Below are positions 37,100 to 45,633 of a stretch of DNA of 64,000 bases, piece by piece; positions within the stretch are counted from its first letter, which is position 1; every line of letters begins with the position of its first letter. The DNA comes from Seonamhaeicola sediminis (GTDB lineage Bacteria > Bacteroidota > Bacteroidia > Flavobacteriales > Flavobacteriaceae), in NCBI RefSeq assembly GCF_004358095.2, contig NZ_SMZJ02000003.1:186001-250000 (forward strand). The letters run 5' to 3'. The position numbers were made by a program, and so were the translations under genes. The notes beneath the pieces are model-generated. The model searched no databases. It was not told the DNA's origin and saw nothing but the letters and a program-made list of their open reading frames with translations.

Positions 37100-37336
37100 G
37101 TTTTTTATCAATAATTTTAAATCTTTACCTGTATTTATGTTGATAATTCAACAATTTTAAGAGTTTTAACAAAAAATGCTAATTTATGGTCAACGAAAAT
37201 AAAGCTTTAACCATTTTTAAGTTTTTCTTAATATAAAACAAGGTTAAATTCACGATGCAAAAAAACACAATAAACTACTTATTAACAGTTATTTAACTTC
37301 ATTTTTTTATGATGTCCAATACTTGAAAAAAATCAC

Positions 37337-37364
37337 AAAAAAACCTTCCGTAATTTTAGGAAGG
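37337..37364 (-). terminator. Attenuator terminator of the ilv operon
   Basis: Minus strand: CCTTCC, 9-base loop, GGAAGG, then seven T. The 5' arm region CTTCCTA (37357-37363) can pair instead with TAGGAAG (37397-37403), which lies just after the leader stop. Perfect 7-bp alternative pairing: a terminator/antiterminator switch. Confidence 0.88.
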
Positions 37365-37396
37365 CTTGAACTGTATTTTATTTTTATTAAATAACA

Positions 37397-37403
37397 CTTC
37401 CTA
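37397..37403 (-). promoter_or_regulatory. Antiterminator arm of the ilv attenuator
   Basis: TAGGAAG, four bases after the leader stop codon and exactly complementary to CTTCCTA at 37357-37363. A ribosome at the stop codon would cover it and let the terminator form; one stalled on the Ile/Val codons would leave it free. Confidence 0.8.
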
Positions 37404-37406
37404 TCA

Positions 37407-37463
37407 CTATGAAATAATCACAATGACAATGACAGGAACGATATTAGAACATAAATTTTTCAT
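37407..37463 (-). CDS. Ile/Val leader peptide of the ilv operon
   Basis: 18 codons reading MKNLCSNIVPVIVIVIIS and a TAG stop. Nine of the last 11 residues are Ile or Val, the end products of the operon. The frame lies on the coding strand of ilvDBNC, 308 bases upstream, and is followed by an antiterminator arm and a U-tailed terminator, so low charged Ile- or Val-tRNA should stall the ribosome and permit read-through. Leucine codons are few (one), so leucine control is not expected. Confidence 0.9.
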   Translation of the reverse strand: MKNLCSNIVPVIVIVIIS

Positions 37464-37474
37464 CTTGAACATAA

Positions 37475-37506
37475 CAAATATTTACAATTAAAATCTTCTA
37501 GCCAAA
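37475..37506 (-). promoter_or_regulatory. Promoter of the ilv operon
   Basis: Minus strand: TTTG (37503-37506), 20 bases, AATATTTG (37475-37482; one base off TAnnTTTG). Transcription should start about 8 bases before the leader ATG. The -33 TTTG lies inside a perfect 12-base palindrome CCAAAATTTTGG (37502-37513). Confidence 0.6.
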
Positions 37507-37528
37507 ATTTTGGTTAAAAAAATAAAAA

Positions 37529-37562
37529 TTGAATAGTGTTTCTATTAAATTTTATATTTTTG
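37529..37562 (+). promoter_or_regulatory. Promoter of metK
   Basis: TTG (529-531 of this kilobase), 23 bases, then TATTTTTG (37555-37562), an exact -7 box. It is back-to-back with the ilv promoter, and the SAM-II aptamer starts a few bases after the predicted start of transcription. Confidence 0.55.
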
Positions 37563-37575
37563 CGCTCACATTAAT

Positions 37576-37701
37576 AGAGGAAAGATTTGACTGATTGCAA
37601 CCTCTTCTAATCTATTTCATTAAACAAGAAGATTCTGAATAAATTAGAAATAAAAAATGCTAAAGGCAGTGTTTGCTTCCTTGACGTTTTCCGTCAAATC
37701 T
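37576..37701 (+). promoter_or_regulatory. SAM-II riboswitch controlling metK
   Basis: P1 is AGAGG (37576-37580) with CCTCT (37601-37605), enclosing GATTTGACTGATTGCAA, which matches the SAM-II loop. The downstream GCTAAA (37659-37664) and the pseudoknot pairing ACTG (37590-37593) with CAGT (37667-37670) complete the class. The linker holds an extra 7-bp stem (TTCTAAT 37605-37611 with ATTAGAA 37643-37649). After the aptamer come a TTGACG/CGTCAA hairpin (37681-37697) and GTCAAATCT (37693-37701), exactly complementary to AGATTTGAC of the aptamer (37583-37591), a likely switch partner. No U-tract follows, so control may be at translation of metK. Confidence 0.85.
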
Positions 37702-37721
37702 CACTCGGTAAATTATAAAAA

Positions 37722-38975
37722 ATGTCTTATTTATTTACTTCAGAAAGTGTTTCTGAGGGACACCCAGATAAAGTAGCAGACCAAATTAGCGATGCACTTA
37801 TTGATAATTTTTTAGCTTTTGATGTAGATTCTAAAGTAGCCTGCGAAACCCTAGTTACTACTGGACAAGTGGTGCTTGCTGGCGAGGTTAAGTCAACCAC
37901 TTATTTGGATGTTCAAAAAATAGCCCGAGAAACCATTAACAAGATTGGTTATACCAAAGGCGAATACATGTTTGACGGGAATTCTTGTGGTGTGTTTTCG
38001 GCTATCCACCCACAATCTCCAGATATTAATCAGGGTGTAGATCGTGGTAATAAGGAGGAACAGGGTGCAGGTGACCAGGGAATGATGTTTGGATATGCTA
38101 CCAATGAAACTGAAAACTACATGCCCTTAGCTCTTGATTTGTCTCATAGAATATTAATAGAACTCGCTGCGTTGCGTAGAGAGAACAAAGATATTACCTA
38201 TTTAAGACCAGATTCTAAAAGCCAGGTAACCATTGAGTATAGCGATGACAACATACCACAACGTATTGACGCTATAGTAATATCTACCCAACATGATGAC
38301 TTTGCAGATGATGACACCATGTTAGCTCAAATTAGAAAAGATATTGTTGAGATATTAATTCCAAGAGTAATTGCAAAATTACCTGAGGCAACTCAAAGTT
38401 TGTTTAATGACAATATCAAATACCACATTAACCCAACAGGAAAATTTGTTATTGGCGGGCCACATGGTGACACTGGGTTAACCGGACGCAAAATTATTGT
38501 AGACACCTACGGTGGTAAAGGTGCCCATGGCGGTGGTGCTTTTTCAGGAAAAGATCCAAGTAAAGTAGATAGAAGTGCTGCTTATGCTACGCGACATATT
38601 GCTAAAAACTTAGTAGCTGCAGGTATTGCAGATGAAGTTTTAGTACAAGTTAGTTATGCTATTGGTGTTGTTGAACCTATGGGTATTTTTATTGATACTT
38701 ATGGAACATCAAAAGTTAATGTTAGTGATGGAGACATAGCTAAAAAAGTATCTCAAATTTTTGACATGCGCCCTTTTGCAATTGAGGAACGTTTAAAATT
38801 ACGCTCACCAATGTATAGCGAAACAGCGGCATACGGACATATGGGACGAACCAACAGAACAGTAACGAAAACTTTTTCACAAGCAAACGGAAATAGTATT
38901 ACTCTTGATGTGGAACTTTTTACTTGGGAAAAATTAGACTATGTAGATAAGGTAAAAGAGGTCTTTGCATTATAA
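37722..38975 (+). CDS. metK: S-adenosylmethionine synthetase
   Basis: 417 residues. Signature [13 protein letters not shown] at the N-terminus, [15 protein letters not shown] in the middle and [19 protein letters not shown], the metal and ATP-binding block. It makes SAM from methionine and ATP. The SAM-II riboswitch upstream gives product feedback. Monocistronic: a terminator follows and the next gene has its own promoter. Confidence 0.96.
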   Translation: MSYLFTSESVSEGHPDKVADQISDALIDNFLAFDVDSKVACETLVTTGQVVLAGEVKSTTYLDVQKIARETINKIGYTKGEYMFDGNSCGVFSAIHPQSPDINQGVDRGNKEEQGAGDQGMMFGYATNETENYMPLALDLSHRILIELAALRRENKDITYLRPDSKSQVTIEYSDDNIPQRIDAIVISTQHDDFADDDTMLAQIRKDIVEILIPRVIAKLPEATQSLFNDNIKYHINPTGKFVIGGPHGDTGLTGRKIIVDTYGGKGAHGGGAFSGKDPSKVDRSAAYATRHIAKNLVAAGIADEVLVQVSYAIGVVEPMGIFIDTYGTSKVNVSDGDIAKKVSQIFDMRPFAIEERLKLRSPMYSETAAYGHMGRTNRTVTKTFSQANGNSITLDVELFTWEKLDYVDKVKEVFAL

Positions 38976-39000
38976 AAATCCTCTAAGTTGAATTTCTAAA

Positions 39001-39026
39001 AAGCTTCCAAAATTGGAAACTTTTTT
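39001..39026 (+). terminator. metK terminator
   Basis: TTCCAA-AA-TTGGAA core, extended by AG/CT with one mismatch, then T6. Confidence 0.8.
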
Positions 39027-39134
39027 ACTTACTCAAAATTACAACTTAATCCATACCAAAGTGAAAGCCTGTTGCTATGTTATTTTAAACCGGCAACAAA
39101 TTGTATTTAACTTACAATACCGCATCTCCAAGAG

Positions 39135-39242
39135 CTAAATATAGCTTAACCAGTAAACTAAATTACCAGTATTAAGAGCTTGCTTTTGTTTATCTTTTAT
39201 GCGTTCACTATCTAAACTGCTTTTTGGTTTTTTCTCACACAT
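39135..39242 (-). CDS. Doubtful 35-codon frame
   Basis: Begins MCEKKPKSSLDSERIKD and ends LVYWLSYI; its start lies three bases after the stop of the 44-codon frame upstream. Lys/Ser-rich with coding-like codons, but no family recognised and no clear promoter. Confidence 0.25.
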   Translation of the reverse strand: MCEKKPKSSLDSERIKDKQKQALNTGNLVYWLSYI

Positions 39243-39244
39243 AT

Positions 39245-39379
39245 TTAAGCTAATATTTCTACCACCCTAATTTGAAGTCGGTAATTAAACAAAGCTATTG
39301 TAAAAAATCTAGTACTGAAAGACTTTCGGATATCTAGTTCATTTTTAAGAAGTGGTATAACTTTCAAAAATGTTTTCAT
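39245..39379 (-). CDS. Doubtful 44-codon frame
   Basis: Begins MKTFLKVIPLLKNELDIRK and ends VVEILA. Hydrophobic/basic. Not recognised; may be the remnant of a larger gene. Confidence 0.25.
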   Translation of the reverse strand: MKTFLKVIPLLKNELDIRKSFSTRFFTIALFNYRLQIRVVEILA

Positions 39380-39550
39380 TTTGCTTTCTGTTTACAAAGA
39401 CACAGTTTTTATACTAATGGTCACCTGAAGGCTTTTTATTAAATGATATTAAAAGAATAATAACAAAACATCTTTATATTGTTAAATCCCTATTTATTAT
39501 TTACTAAAATAAAGGTTTTGATAATTTATTTATTGACAATTGTTAAAATA

Positions 39551-39581
39551 TGTGATAATTATTCAATTTTTTATAGATTTG
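39551..39581 (+). promoter_or_regulatory. Promoter of the ATP-grasp/alpha-E/transglutaminase operon
   Basis: TGTG (39551-39554), 19 bases, TAGATTTG (39574-39581), an exact -7 box; start of transcription about 20 bases before the ATG at 39607. Confidence 0.6.
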
Positions 39582-39606
39582 ATGGAAGAACTCTCAAAAT
39601 ACTAAA

Positions 39607-41049
39607 ATGCAAGAACCATCCTTTTTTTCTTCTTATGATTTTTTAAAAGATACTTGGGATGAAATGTTTACAAATAACCACGCATTACGTGAACAGTATG
39701 AAATCATTAGCAATTATTTACAGCACACATCTGCTGAAGAACTTTCTAAAAAAGAAGAACTCTCTAAGCAATTGTTCATGCACCAAGGGGTTACCTTTAC
39801 TGTTTATAATGATGAAAAAGGTATTGAGAAAATTTTTCCATTTGATATCTTACCAAGGATAATTACATCAAAAGAATGGGGCAAAATTGAAAAAGGCATT
39901 AAGCAACGCATCACAGCCCTAAATCTTTTTATAAAAGATATTTACAATGACCAATTTATTTTAAAAGATAAAGTTGTTCCTGCCAGTTTAATATATGATT
40001 GCCCATACTTTTTAAGAGAAATGAAAGGTGTTGCACCTCCTTTTGATATTTATGTTCATATTACAGGGGTAGATTTAATAAGGAACAATGATGGGGAATT
40101 TTATGTTTTAGAAGATAATTTAAGAACTCCATCTGGTGTTAGTTATATGCTTGAGAATAGAGAAATATCTAAGCGCATTTTTCCTGGTATTTTACCTAAA
40201 TGCAATGTACTATCCGTTTCTAGTTATCCTGATATTCTCTACAAAAAGTTATGCGAGTGCAGTACTCAGGACAACCCCAATGTAGTTTTACTAACCCCAG
40301 GCATATACAATTCAGCATATTATGAACATACCACTCTAGCGCGCTTAATGGGAATTGAACTTGTTGAAGGTTCTGATTTAGTTGTAAAGGATCATGTGGT
40401 TTATATGAAAACTACTTTTGGACTAAAACGGGTTGATGTAATTTACCGCAGAGTTGATGATGATTTTCTTGATCCTATGGAATTTAATTCAAATAGTGTT
40501 CTAGGTGTAGCAGGTATCATGTCTTCCTACCGCAAAGGAAACGTCACCATAGTAAATGCACCGGGTACTGGGATAGCAGATGATAAAGCTGTTTACACAT
40601 TTGTTCCTGATATGATTCGATACTACTTAAACGAAGAACCTATATTAAAAAATATTGAAACCTATCAACTTGGTAAACCTGAAGACTTAGATTACGTGAA
40701 AAAAAACATCAACAAAATGGTTATTAAAAAAACTGATGGCAGTGGCGGGTACGGTATGTTGATGGGGCATGAAGCAAGCAACGAGGAAATTGACAACTAT
40801 TTTAAAGTTGTTAATAAAAACCCTGCTGCTTATATAGCACAACCTATTTTAAAATTATCTACTGCACCTTGTTATATAGATGGCAAACTATCCCCTAGGT
40901 GTGTAGATTTAAGACCTTTTGCTTTATATGGGCCAGATGGTATTGATATTTGCCCGGGTGGATTAACTCGCGTGGCACTTAAAAAAGGTTCCTTAGTTGT
41001 GAATAGTTCGCAAGGTGGAGGTAGTAAAGATACTTGGGTAATTAAATAA
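39607..41049 (+). CDS. Circularly permuted ATP-grasp protein
   Basis: 480 residues, the usual size for the CP-ATP-grasp type 2 family. Recognisable pieces: DILPRIITSKEWGKIEKG, YVLEDNLRTPSGVSYMLENR and the late glycine-rich loop KKTDGSGGYGM that binds ATP. ATP-grasp enzymes form amide or ester bonds through an acyl phosphate. First gene of a three-gene operon with an alpha-E protein and a transglutaminase, a conserved trio thought to make and trim a small peptide or peptide-like tag. Substrate unknown. Confidence 0.88.
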   Translation: MQEPSFFSSYDFLKDTWDEMFTNNHALREQYEIISNYLQHTSAEELSKKEELSKQLFMHQGVTFTVYNDEKGIEKIFPFDILPRIITSKEWGKIEKGIKQRITALNLFIKDIYNDQFILKDKVVPASLIYDCPYFLREMKGVAPPFDIYVHITGVDLIRNNDGEFYVLEDNLRTPSGVSYMLENREISKRIFPGILPKCNVLSVSSYPDILYKKLCECSTQDNPNVVLLTPGIYNSAYYEHTTLARLMGIELVEGSDLVVKDHVVYMKTTFGLKRVDVIYRRVDDDFLDPMEFNSNSVLGVAGIMSSYRKGNVTIVNAPGTGIADDKAVYTFVPDMIRYYLNEEPILKNIETYQLGKPEDLDYVKKNINKMVIKKTDGSGGYGMLMGHEASNEEIDNYFKVVNKNPAAYIAQPILKLSTAPCYIDGKLSPRCVDLRPFALYGPDGIDICPGGLTRVALKKGSLVVNSSQGGGSKDTWVIK

Positions 41050-41054
41050 TTAAA

Positions 41055-41981
41055 ATGCTTAGTAGAGTAGCAAATAACTTAATCTGGATGAACCGCTATA
41101 TGGAACGCGGCTACAGCGTTTTGAATTTACTAAAAGTGAATTACTCTGCGCATCAAGATTCTCCTGATCTTTTCCCCTGGACTCCTATAATTAAAAACTA
41201 TTGCGGTTCTGAGAGTGGTTTTTCTTCAGAAAATTCCATTGAGTGTATTAATCACATGGTTTTTAATTTAGACAATCAAAATTCTATAATTAATTTAGTT
41301 ACCAGATCGCGTGAAAATGCAAGAAGTGTTCAAGAACATATTCCAAGAGAGCTATGGCTTGGTATTAATAGCTATTATCTCTATTTAACAAAGCCAGAAC
41401 TACCAAGTAAACTATACCAAGAAGACCCAGTGGTTTTCTTAGACAGACTATTAAACCATCAATTACTCTATTACGGAAAAATTGATATCACTCAAGAACG
41501 AGGTTCTGCCTATTACTTTATGGATATTGGTAAATTTTTGGAGCGCGTCATTCAAATCTCTGATCTTGCTTCCATGAAATTAAAAGAAATTGCAAAAACA
41601 TCTGATGCTTTAGAACGTAGTTTCCTGTGGAAAAATTTTTTACTTTCCATAGGTGCCTACCAGCTCTATTTAAAAAAATATAAGTCTACATTTCAAGAGG
41701 ATTTCATAATAAAGTTAATATTTCAAGAACAATTATTCCCAAAATCCTTGTACTATTGCGTTAACAAATTAAGTAGACATATAAACCAGCTTATACAAAC
41801 GAATGAATTGGTCAATAATGATTTAGAATTCCTTTTAGGAAAACTACAAAGCACCATTCAATACACAACTATAGAAAGCATTAATGAGCAAGGATTAACT
41901 AATTTTATTGCTAGTATAAAAAATGATATCTCAAATATCTCCTTAAGCATTAATAATGTGTATTTTTCAAACCAAAGTTAG
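41055..41981 (+). CDS. Alpha-E domain protein
   Basis: 308 residues, all-helical. It opens with the family motif MLSRVANNLIWMNRYMERG and contains SRENARSVQEHIPRELW. No enzymatic motif. The domain always accompanies CP-ATP-grasp and transglutaminase genes and is thought to be a partner of the ATP-grasp enzyme. It starts 5 bases after the ATP-grasp stop. Confidence 0.88.
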   Translation: MLSRVANNLIWMNRYMERGYSVLNLLKVNYSAHQDSPDLFPWTPIIKNYCGSESGFSSENSIECINHMVFNLDNQNSIINLVTRSRENARSVQEHIPRELWLGINSYYLYLTKPELPSKLYQEDPVVFLDRLLNHQLLYYGKIDITQERGSAYYFMDIGKFLERVIQISDLASMKLKEIAKTSDALERSFLWKNFLLSIGAYQLYLKKYKSTFQEDFIIKLIFQEQLFPKSLYYCVNKLSRHINQLIQTNELVNNDLEFLLGKLQSTIQYTTIESINEQGLTNFIASIKNDISNISLSINNVYFSNQS

Positions 41982-41987
41982 GTTGTT

Positions 41988-42956
41988 ATGGCTTTGTACT
42001 TCATAAAACATCTTACAAAATACACATACAGCGGCAATGTGATTGATGGGGCAAACCAAATACGTTTGTACCCCTTTAATAATGAATTTCAAAAGGTAAT
42101 ATCACAAAACATAACAATAAACGGAAACCCAAACGTTACCACCTACCAAGATTTCTTTCATAATACCGTTGGTACGTTTATGTTAATTACTCCTCACAAT
42201 TTTTTATCAATAGAATCTGATATTGAAATCTATACGCAACCTGTTATTTTTCCAGAAGACAGAGCAAAACCTGAAGAGCAATGGCACCTTTTAGAGTCTT
42301 TAAAAAAAGATATTCAGTTTATGGACTATTTAAAGTTTATAACTTTTGATGGGACACCTGATATTAAAGAAATGATTGCTTCAAAAGACAAATCTCTTTT
42401 ATCACCATACAAAGTAGCTTTAGAGTTCTGTGAGTTTATCTATGACAACTTCAAGTATATACAAGGCATTACTGATGTAGATTCTAAATTAGATCAAGTT
42501 TGGAAACTTAAAGCTGGTGTTTGTCAAGACTTTACCAACATTTTATTGCAAATGGTACGTATGATGGGCATACCAGCTCGTTATGTTAGTGGCTACATTT
42601 GCCCTGGAGATTCCAAAACTAGAGGAGAAGGCGCTACACATGCCTGGATAGAAGTCTATATTCCCTATTATGGATGGTTAGGTTTAGACCCCACCAATAA
42701 CCTAATAGCCTCTGAACATCATGTAAAACTTGCTGTAGGCAGAAATTATAAAGATTGTACTCCTGTTAAAGGAGTTTTTAGAGGTCATGTAACCGATAGC
42801 TTATTTGTAAAAGTAAATGTTAGTGCAACAAAAACCCATACCAACATTACCACAGATGAAACTGATGTAGAAAAATCTAATACTGTTAAAAAAAGTATCA
42901 CTCAAAATAGCTACCGGCAAAACTTAGAATTCGTTCAACAACAGCAGCAGCAATAA
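41988..42956 (+). CDS. Transglutaminase-like protease/amidase
   Basis: 322 residues. A beta-rich N-terminal domain is followed by a transglutaminase core with the full triad: Cys in KAGVCQDFTN, His in THAWIEVY, Asp in GLDPTNN. No signal peptide, so cytoplasmic. Ends in a low-complexity Gln run. In this trio it is thought to cleave or cross-link the product of the ATP-grasp enzyme. Its stop is only 2 bases from the converging polyprenyl synthase gene. Confidence 0.88.
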   Translation: MALYFIKHLTKYTYSGNVIDGANQIRLYPFNNEFQKVISQNITINGNPNVTTYQDFFHNTVGTFMLITPHNFLSIESDIEIYTQPVIFPEDRAKPEEQWHLLESLKKDIQFMDYLKFITFDGTPDIKEMIASKDKSLLSPYKVALEFCEFIYDNFKYIQGITDVDSKLDQVWKLKAGVCQDFTNILLQMVRMMGIPARYVSGYICPGDSKTRGEGATHAWIEVYIPYYGWLGLDPTNNLIASEHHVKLAVGRNYKDCTPVKGVFRGHVTDSLFVKVNVSATKTHTNITTDETDVEKSNTVKKSITQNSYRQNLEFVQQQQQQ

Positions 42957-42958
42957 AA

Positions 42959-43936
42959 TTACTTCTTCCTGTCAATCACATAATTAACCATCAGTTCTAG
43001 GGAGTTTTTAAACTCTGACTCTGGATAATCATTAAGCATAGAAAGTGCTTCTTCTTGAAAGGCTTTCATTTTGGTTATGGCATAATCTAGTCCACCATTA
43101 TCTTTCACAAAGGCAATAACTTCCTTTACACGCTTTTTATCTTTATTATGATTTTTAACCGAATTAATAAGCCAACTCTTATCTTTTTTACTTGAATTAT
43201 TAAGTGCATATATTAAAGGTAAGGTCATCTTTTGCTCTTTAATATCAATACCCGTTGGTTTTCCAATGGCTGTGTCTCCATAATCAAATAAGTCATCTTT
43301 TATTTGAAATGCCATTCCAATAAGTTCTCCAAATTTTCGCATTTTTTCAATATGCTCTGAGTCTGGTTTTACCGAAGCGGCCCCCAAGCTACAGCAAGCA
43401 GCTATTAATGTTGCTGTCTTTTGACGGATGATTTCATAATACACTTCCTCAGTGATATCTAATTTTCTCGCCTTTTCAATTTGAAGCAACTCTCCTTCAC
43501 TCATCTCTCGTACTGCTACAGAAATGATTTTAAGTAAATCGAAGTCATTATTATCTATAGATAACAACAAACCCTTGGATAGCAAAAAATCACCAATTAA
43601 AACTGCTATCTTATTTTTCCAGAGAGCATTTACAGAGAAAAACCCACGACGTCTATTACTATCATCAACCACATCATCATGAACCAGCGTTGCTGTATGT
43701 ATTAATTCTATTACCGATGCACCTCTGTAAGTGCGTTCTCTAACCTCTCCATTTGAAACCATTTTGGCCACTAAAAACACGAACATGGGGCGCATTTGCT
43801 TTCCCTTACTATTTACTATGTAGTGAGTAATCCTATTCAACAACGCTACTTTACTTGACATTGACAATTGGAACTTTTGTTCGAAAAGCTCCATTTCAAA
43901 GGCTATAGGTTGCTTTATCTGTTCAACTATTTTCAA
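42959..43936 (-). CDS. Polyprenyl diphosphate synthase (long-chain)
   Basis: 325 residues. First Asp-rich motif HDDVVDDSNRRRG and second KDDLFDY are those of trans-prenyltransferases. Small residues (Ala, Thr) before the first motif suggest long products, fitting a menaquinone side-chain synthase (octaprenyl or similar). Cytoplasmic, membrane-associated. Symbol not given because chain length is not certain. Confidence 0.9.
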   Translation of the reverse strand: MKIVEQIKQPIAFEMELFEQKFQLSMSSKVALLNRITHYIVNSKGKQMRPMFVFLVAKMVSNGEVRERTYRGASVIELIHTATLVHDDVVDDSNRRRGFFSVNALWKNKIAVLIGDFLLSKGLLLSIDNNDFDLLKIISVAVREMSEGELLQIEKARKLDITEEVYYEIIRQKTATLIAACCSLGAASVKPDSEHIEKMRKFGELIGMAFQIKDDLFDYGDTAIGKPTGIDIKEQKMTLPLIYALNNSSKKDKSWLINSVKNHNKDKKRVKEVIAFVKDNGGLDYAITKMKAFQEEALSMLNDYPESEFKNSLELMVNYVIDRKK

Positions 43937-43957
43937 TATAAATTTTTAAAGAGATTT

Positions 43958-43965
43958 CAAATATA
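43958..43965 (-). promoter_or_regulatory. -7 box for the polyprenyl synthase gene
   Basis: TATATTTG on the minus strand, an exact TAnnTTTG, about 22 bases before the start codon. No good -33 box. Confidence 0.4.
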
Positions 43966-44028
43966 ATATTAATTGTTTTATTGAAATTCAGCTATATTAA
44001 ATTACTATTTTTTAACAAATAACTTTGA

Positions 44029-44397
44029 TTACCATTTTCCTGAAGGTATTATTTGATATTCCTCTGTCGCTACTTTAGATGTGTTCAAAATATAAATAAA
44101 TACTCTTTTTCCTTCGAGATTAATACACTCTTTATTAAAAAAGTTTTCTTTATTATTCGGGTTATAACCTTCAAGTTTGTCTAAACTTTTTTCTATCATT
44201 TCATCAATAACCTCATAAATTTCCCCATGAATTGCCGTATTACCATTTTTGACAACCCCAGGAAACGAATGCAAATTAATCATACTGTATTCTGGTTTTG
44301 TTGTATAGTCTCGTACTTTTTTAGAATCCCTTAATAGCTTATGGTTACAATAACCCTTTTTTAGTGTTCCATAAACAAAATAATAATGCTTATTCAT
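44029..44397 (-). CDS. Gamma-glutamylcyclotransferase-like protein
   Basis: 122 residues, complete GGCT-like fold: FVYGTLKKGYCNH at the N-terminus is the glycine loop, and AIHGEIYEV contains the likely catalytic Glu. Members release 5-oxoproline from gamma-glutamyl amines or peptides. Substrate unknown. It is 20 bases after rlmN on the same strand. Confidence 0.82.
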   Translation of the reverse strand: MNKHYYFVYGTLKKGYCNHKLLRDSKKVRDYTTKPEYSMINLHSFPGVVKNGNTAIHGEIYEVIDEMIEKSLDKLEGYNPNNKENFFNKECINLEGKRVFIYILNTSKVATEEYQIIPSGKW

Positions 44398-44417
44398 AAC
44401 TTAAATAATTCTATAGG

Positions 44418-45458
44418 CTATTTTTTATTAGCTAATTGTCCGCAGGCCGCATCAATATCTTTACCTCTACTTCTACGGATTGTAACTGTAATACTATTGG
44501 CCTCCAAAACTCTTTGATACATATCTATTGCTTCTGGATTAGCCTGTTGAAATTCACCATCATCAATAGGGTTGTACTCAATAAGGTTCACTTTACTTGG
44601 TGCAAACTTGCAAAATCTCACTAAAGCCTCTACATCAATACGCCTATCATTTATACCTTTCCAAACCACATATTCATAAGTAATTCTGTTTTTGGTTTTA
44701 GTATACCAATATTGCAGCGCTTCTCTTAAATCTTTAAGAGGAAAGGTTTTGTTAAATGGCATAATAGTATCACGCACTTCATCTATGGCAGAATGAAGAG
44801 ATACGGCTAACTTGAACTTTACGCTATCATCTGCCATTTTCTTTATCATTTTTGGCACCCCCGATGTGGATACTACAATACGTTTTGGAGACATACCTAA
44901 TCCTTCTGGTGAGGTAATCTTATCTATAGCCTTTAATACATTATTGTAATTCATAAGCGGTTCTCCCATTCCCATAAACACAATATTACTTAGTGGCCTG
45001 TTATGATATAACCTACTTTCTTGGTCTATGGCAACCACTTGGTCATAAATCTCGTCGGGGTTTAGATTACGCATTCGTTTTAAACGTGCTGTTGCACAAA
45101 ACCTACAATCTAAACTACACCCCACCTGACTTGACACACAAGCTGTTGTTCTTGATTCGGTTGGAATTAATACCGATTCTACTACTAAACCATCGTGCAA
45201 TCGTACTGCATTTTTAACCGTACCATCGTTACTACGCTGCATGGTATCAACCTTAATATGGTTAATTGTGAAATTATTCTCAAGCATTTGGCGTGTACTT
45301 TTTGACAGATTAGTCATGTCATCAAAACTATGTGCAGATTTCTGCCATAACCATTCATAGACCTGATTCCCACGAAATGCTTTATCACCTTCATTCACAA
45401 AGAATTCTCTTAGTTGATCTTTGGTTAATGCTCTAATATCTTTTTTGATAATTCCCAT
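44418..45458 (-). CDS. rlmN: 23S rRNA (adenine-2503-C2)/tRNA methyltransferase
   Basis: 346 residues, radical SAM. The 4Fe-4S motif is CSLDCRFCATARL (Cx3Cx2C), with GMGEPLMNYNNVL and a late catalytic Cys in DAACGQL. It adds a methyl to A2503 of 23S rRNA and A37 of some tRNAs, using two SAM molecules. Separate transcript from queA because of the terminator at 45584-45611. Confidence 0.95.
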   Translation of the reverse strand: MGIIKKDIRALTKDQLREFFVNEGDKAFRGNQVYEWLWQKSAHSFDDMTNLSKSTRQMLENNFTINHIKVDTMQRSNDGTVKNAVRLHDGLVVESVLIPTESRTTACVSSQVGCSLDCRFCATARLKRMRNLNPDEIYDQVVAIDQESRLYHNRPLSNIVFMGMGEPLMNYNNVLKAIDKITSPEGLGMSPKRIVVSTSGVPKMIKKMADDSVKFKLAVSLHSAIDEVRDTIMPFNKTFPLKDLREALQYWYTKTKNRITYEYVVWKGINDRRIDVEALVRFCKFAPSKVNLIEYNPIDDGEFQQANPEAIDMYQRVLEANSITVTIRRSRGKDIDAACGQLANKK

Positions 45459-45466
45459 AAGTTTTG

Positions 45467-45474
45467 CAAAAATA
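45467..45474 (-). promoter_or_regulatory. -7 box of rlmN
   Basis: TATTTTTG on the minus strand, exact TAnnTTTG, 8 bases before the ATG, so the message may be almost leaderless. Confidence 0.45.
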
Positions 45475-45583
45475 ACGAAAGGAATTTTGTCCCGATAGCT
45501 ATCATTATATGATTTTTGGTTTAAGGATTACTAATTTAACTTTGTGTTAGAAATTAAGATATACTTTGACAAAGCTATGCGTA

Positions 45584-45611
45584 TAAAAAAAGCCCCGATA
45601 AACGAGGCTTT
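45584..45611 (-). terminator. queA terminator
   Basis: AAAGCCTCG, 5-base loop, CGGGGCTTT with one G-T pair, then a T run on the minus strand. Confidence 0.85.
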
Positions 45612-45633
45612 CATATAATATATTTAAACTTTA

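Larger units (their letters stand above)
38976..39606. other. 631-base intergenic region, A/T-rich
   Basis: Begins with the metK terminator and ends with the promoter of the ATP-grasp gene. In between, no tRNA, repeat or known RNA was seen. The minus strand has two small open frames end to end (39245-39379, 44 codons, and 39135-39242, 35 codons); they may be chance, small genes or a decayed gene. Confidence 0.6.

Noticed and set aside
42900-42956. Gln run at the end of the transglutaminase as a functional tag
   Set aside because: Only a short CAA/CAG repeat; slippage explains it.
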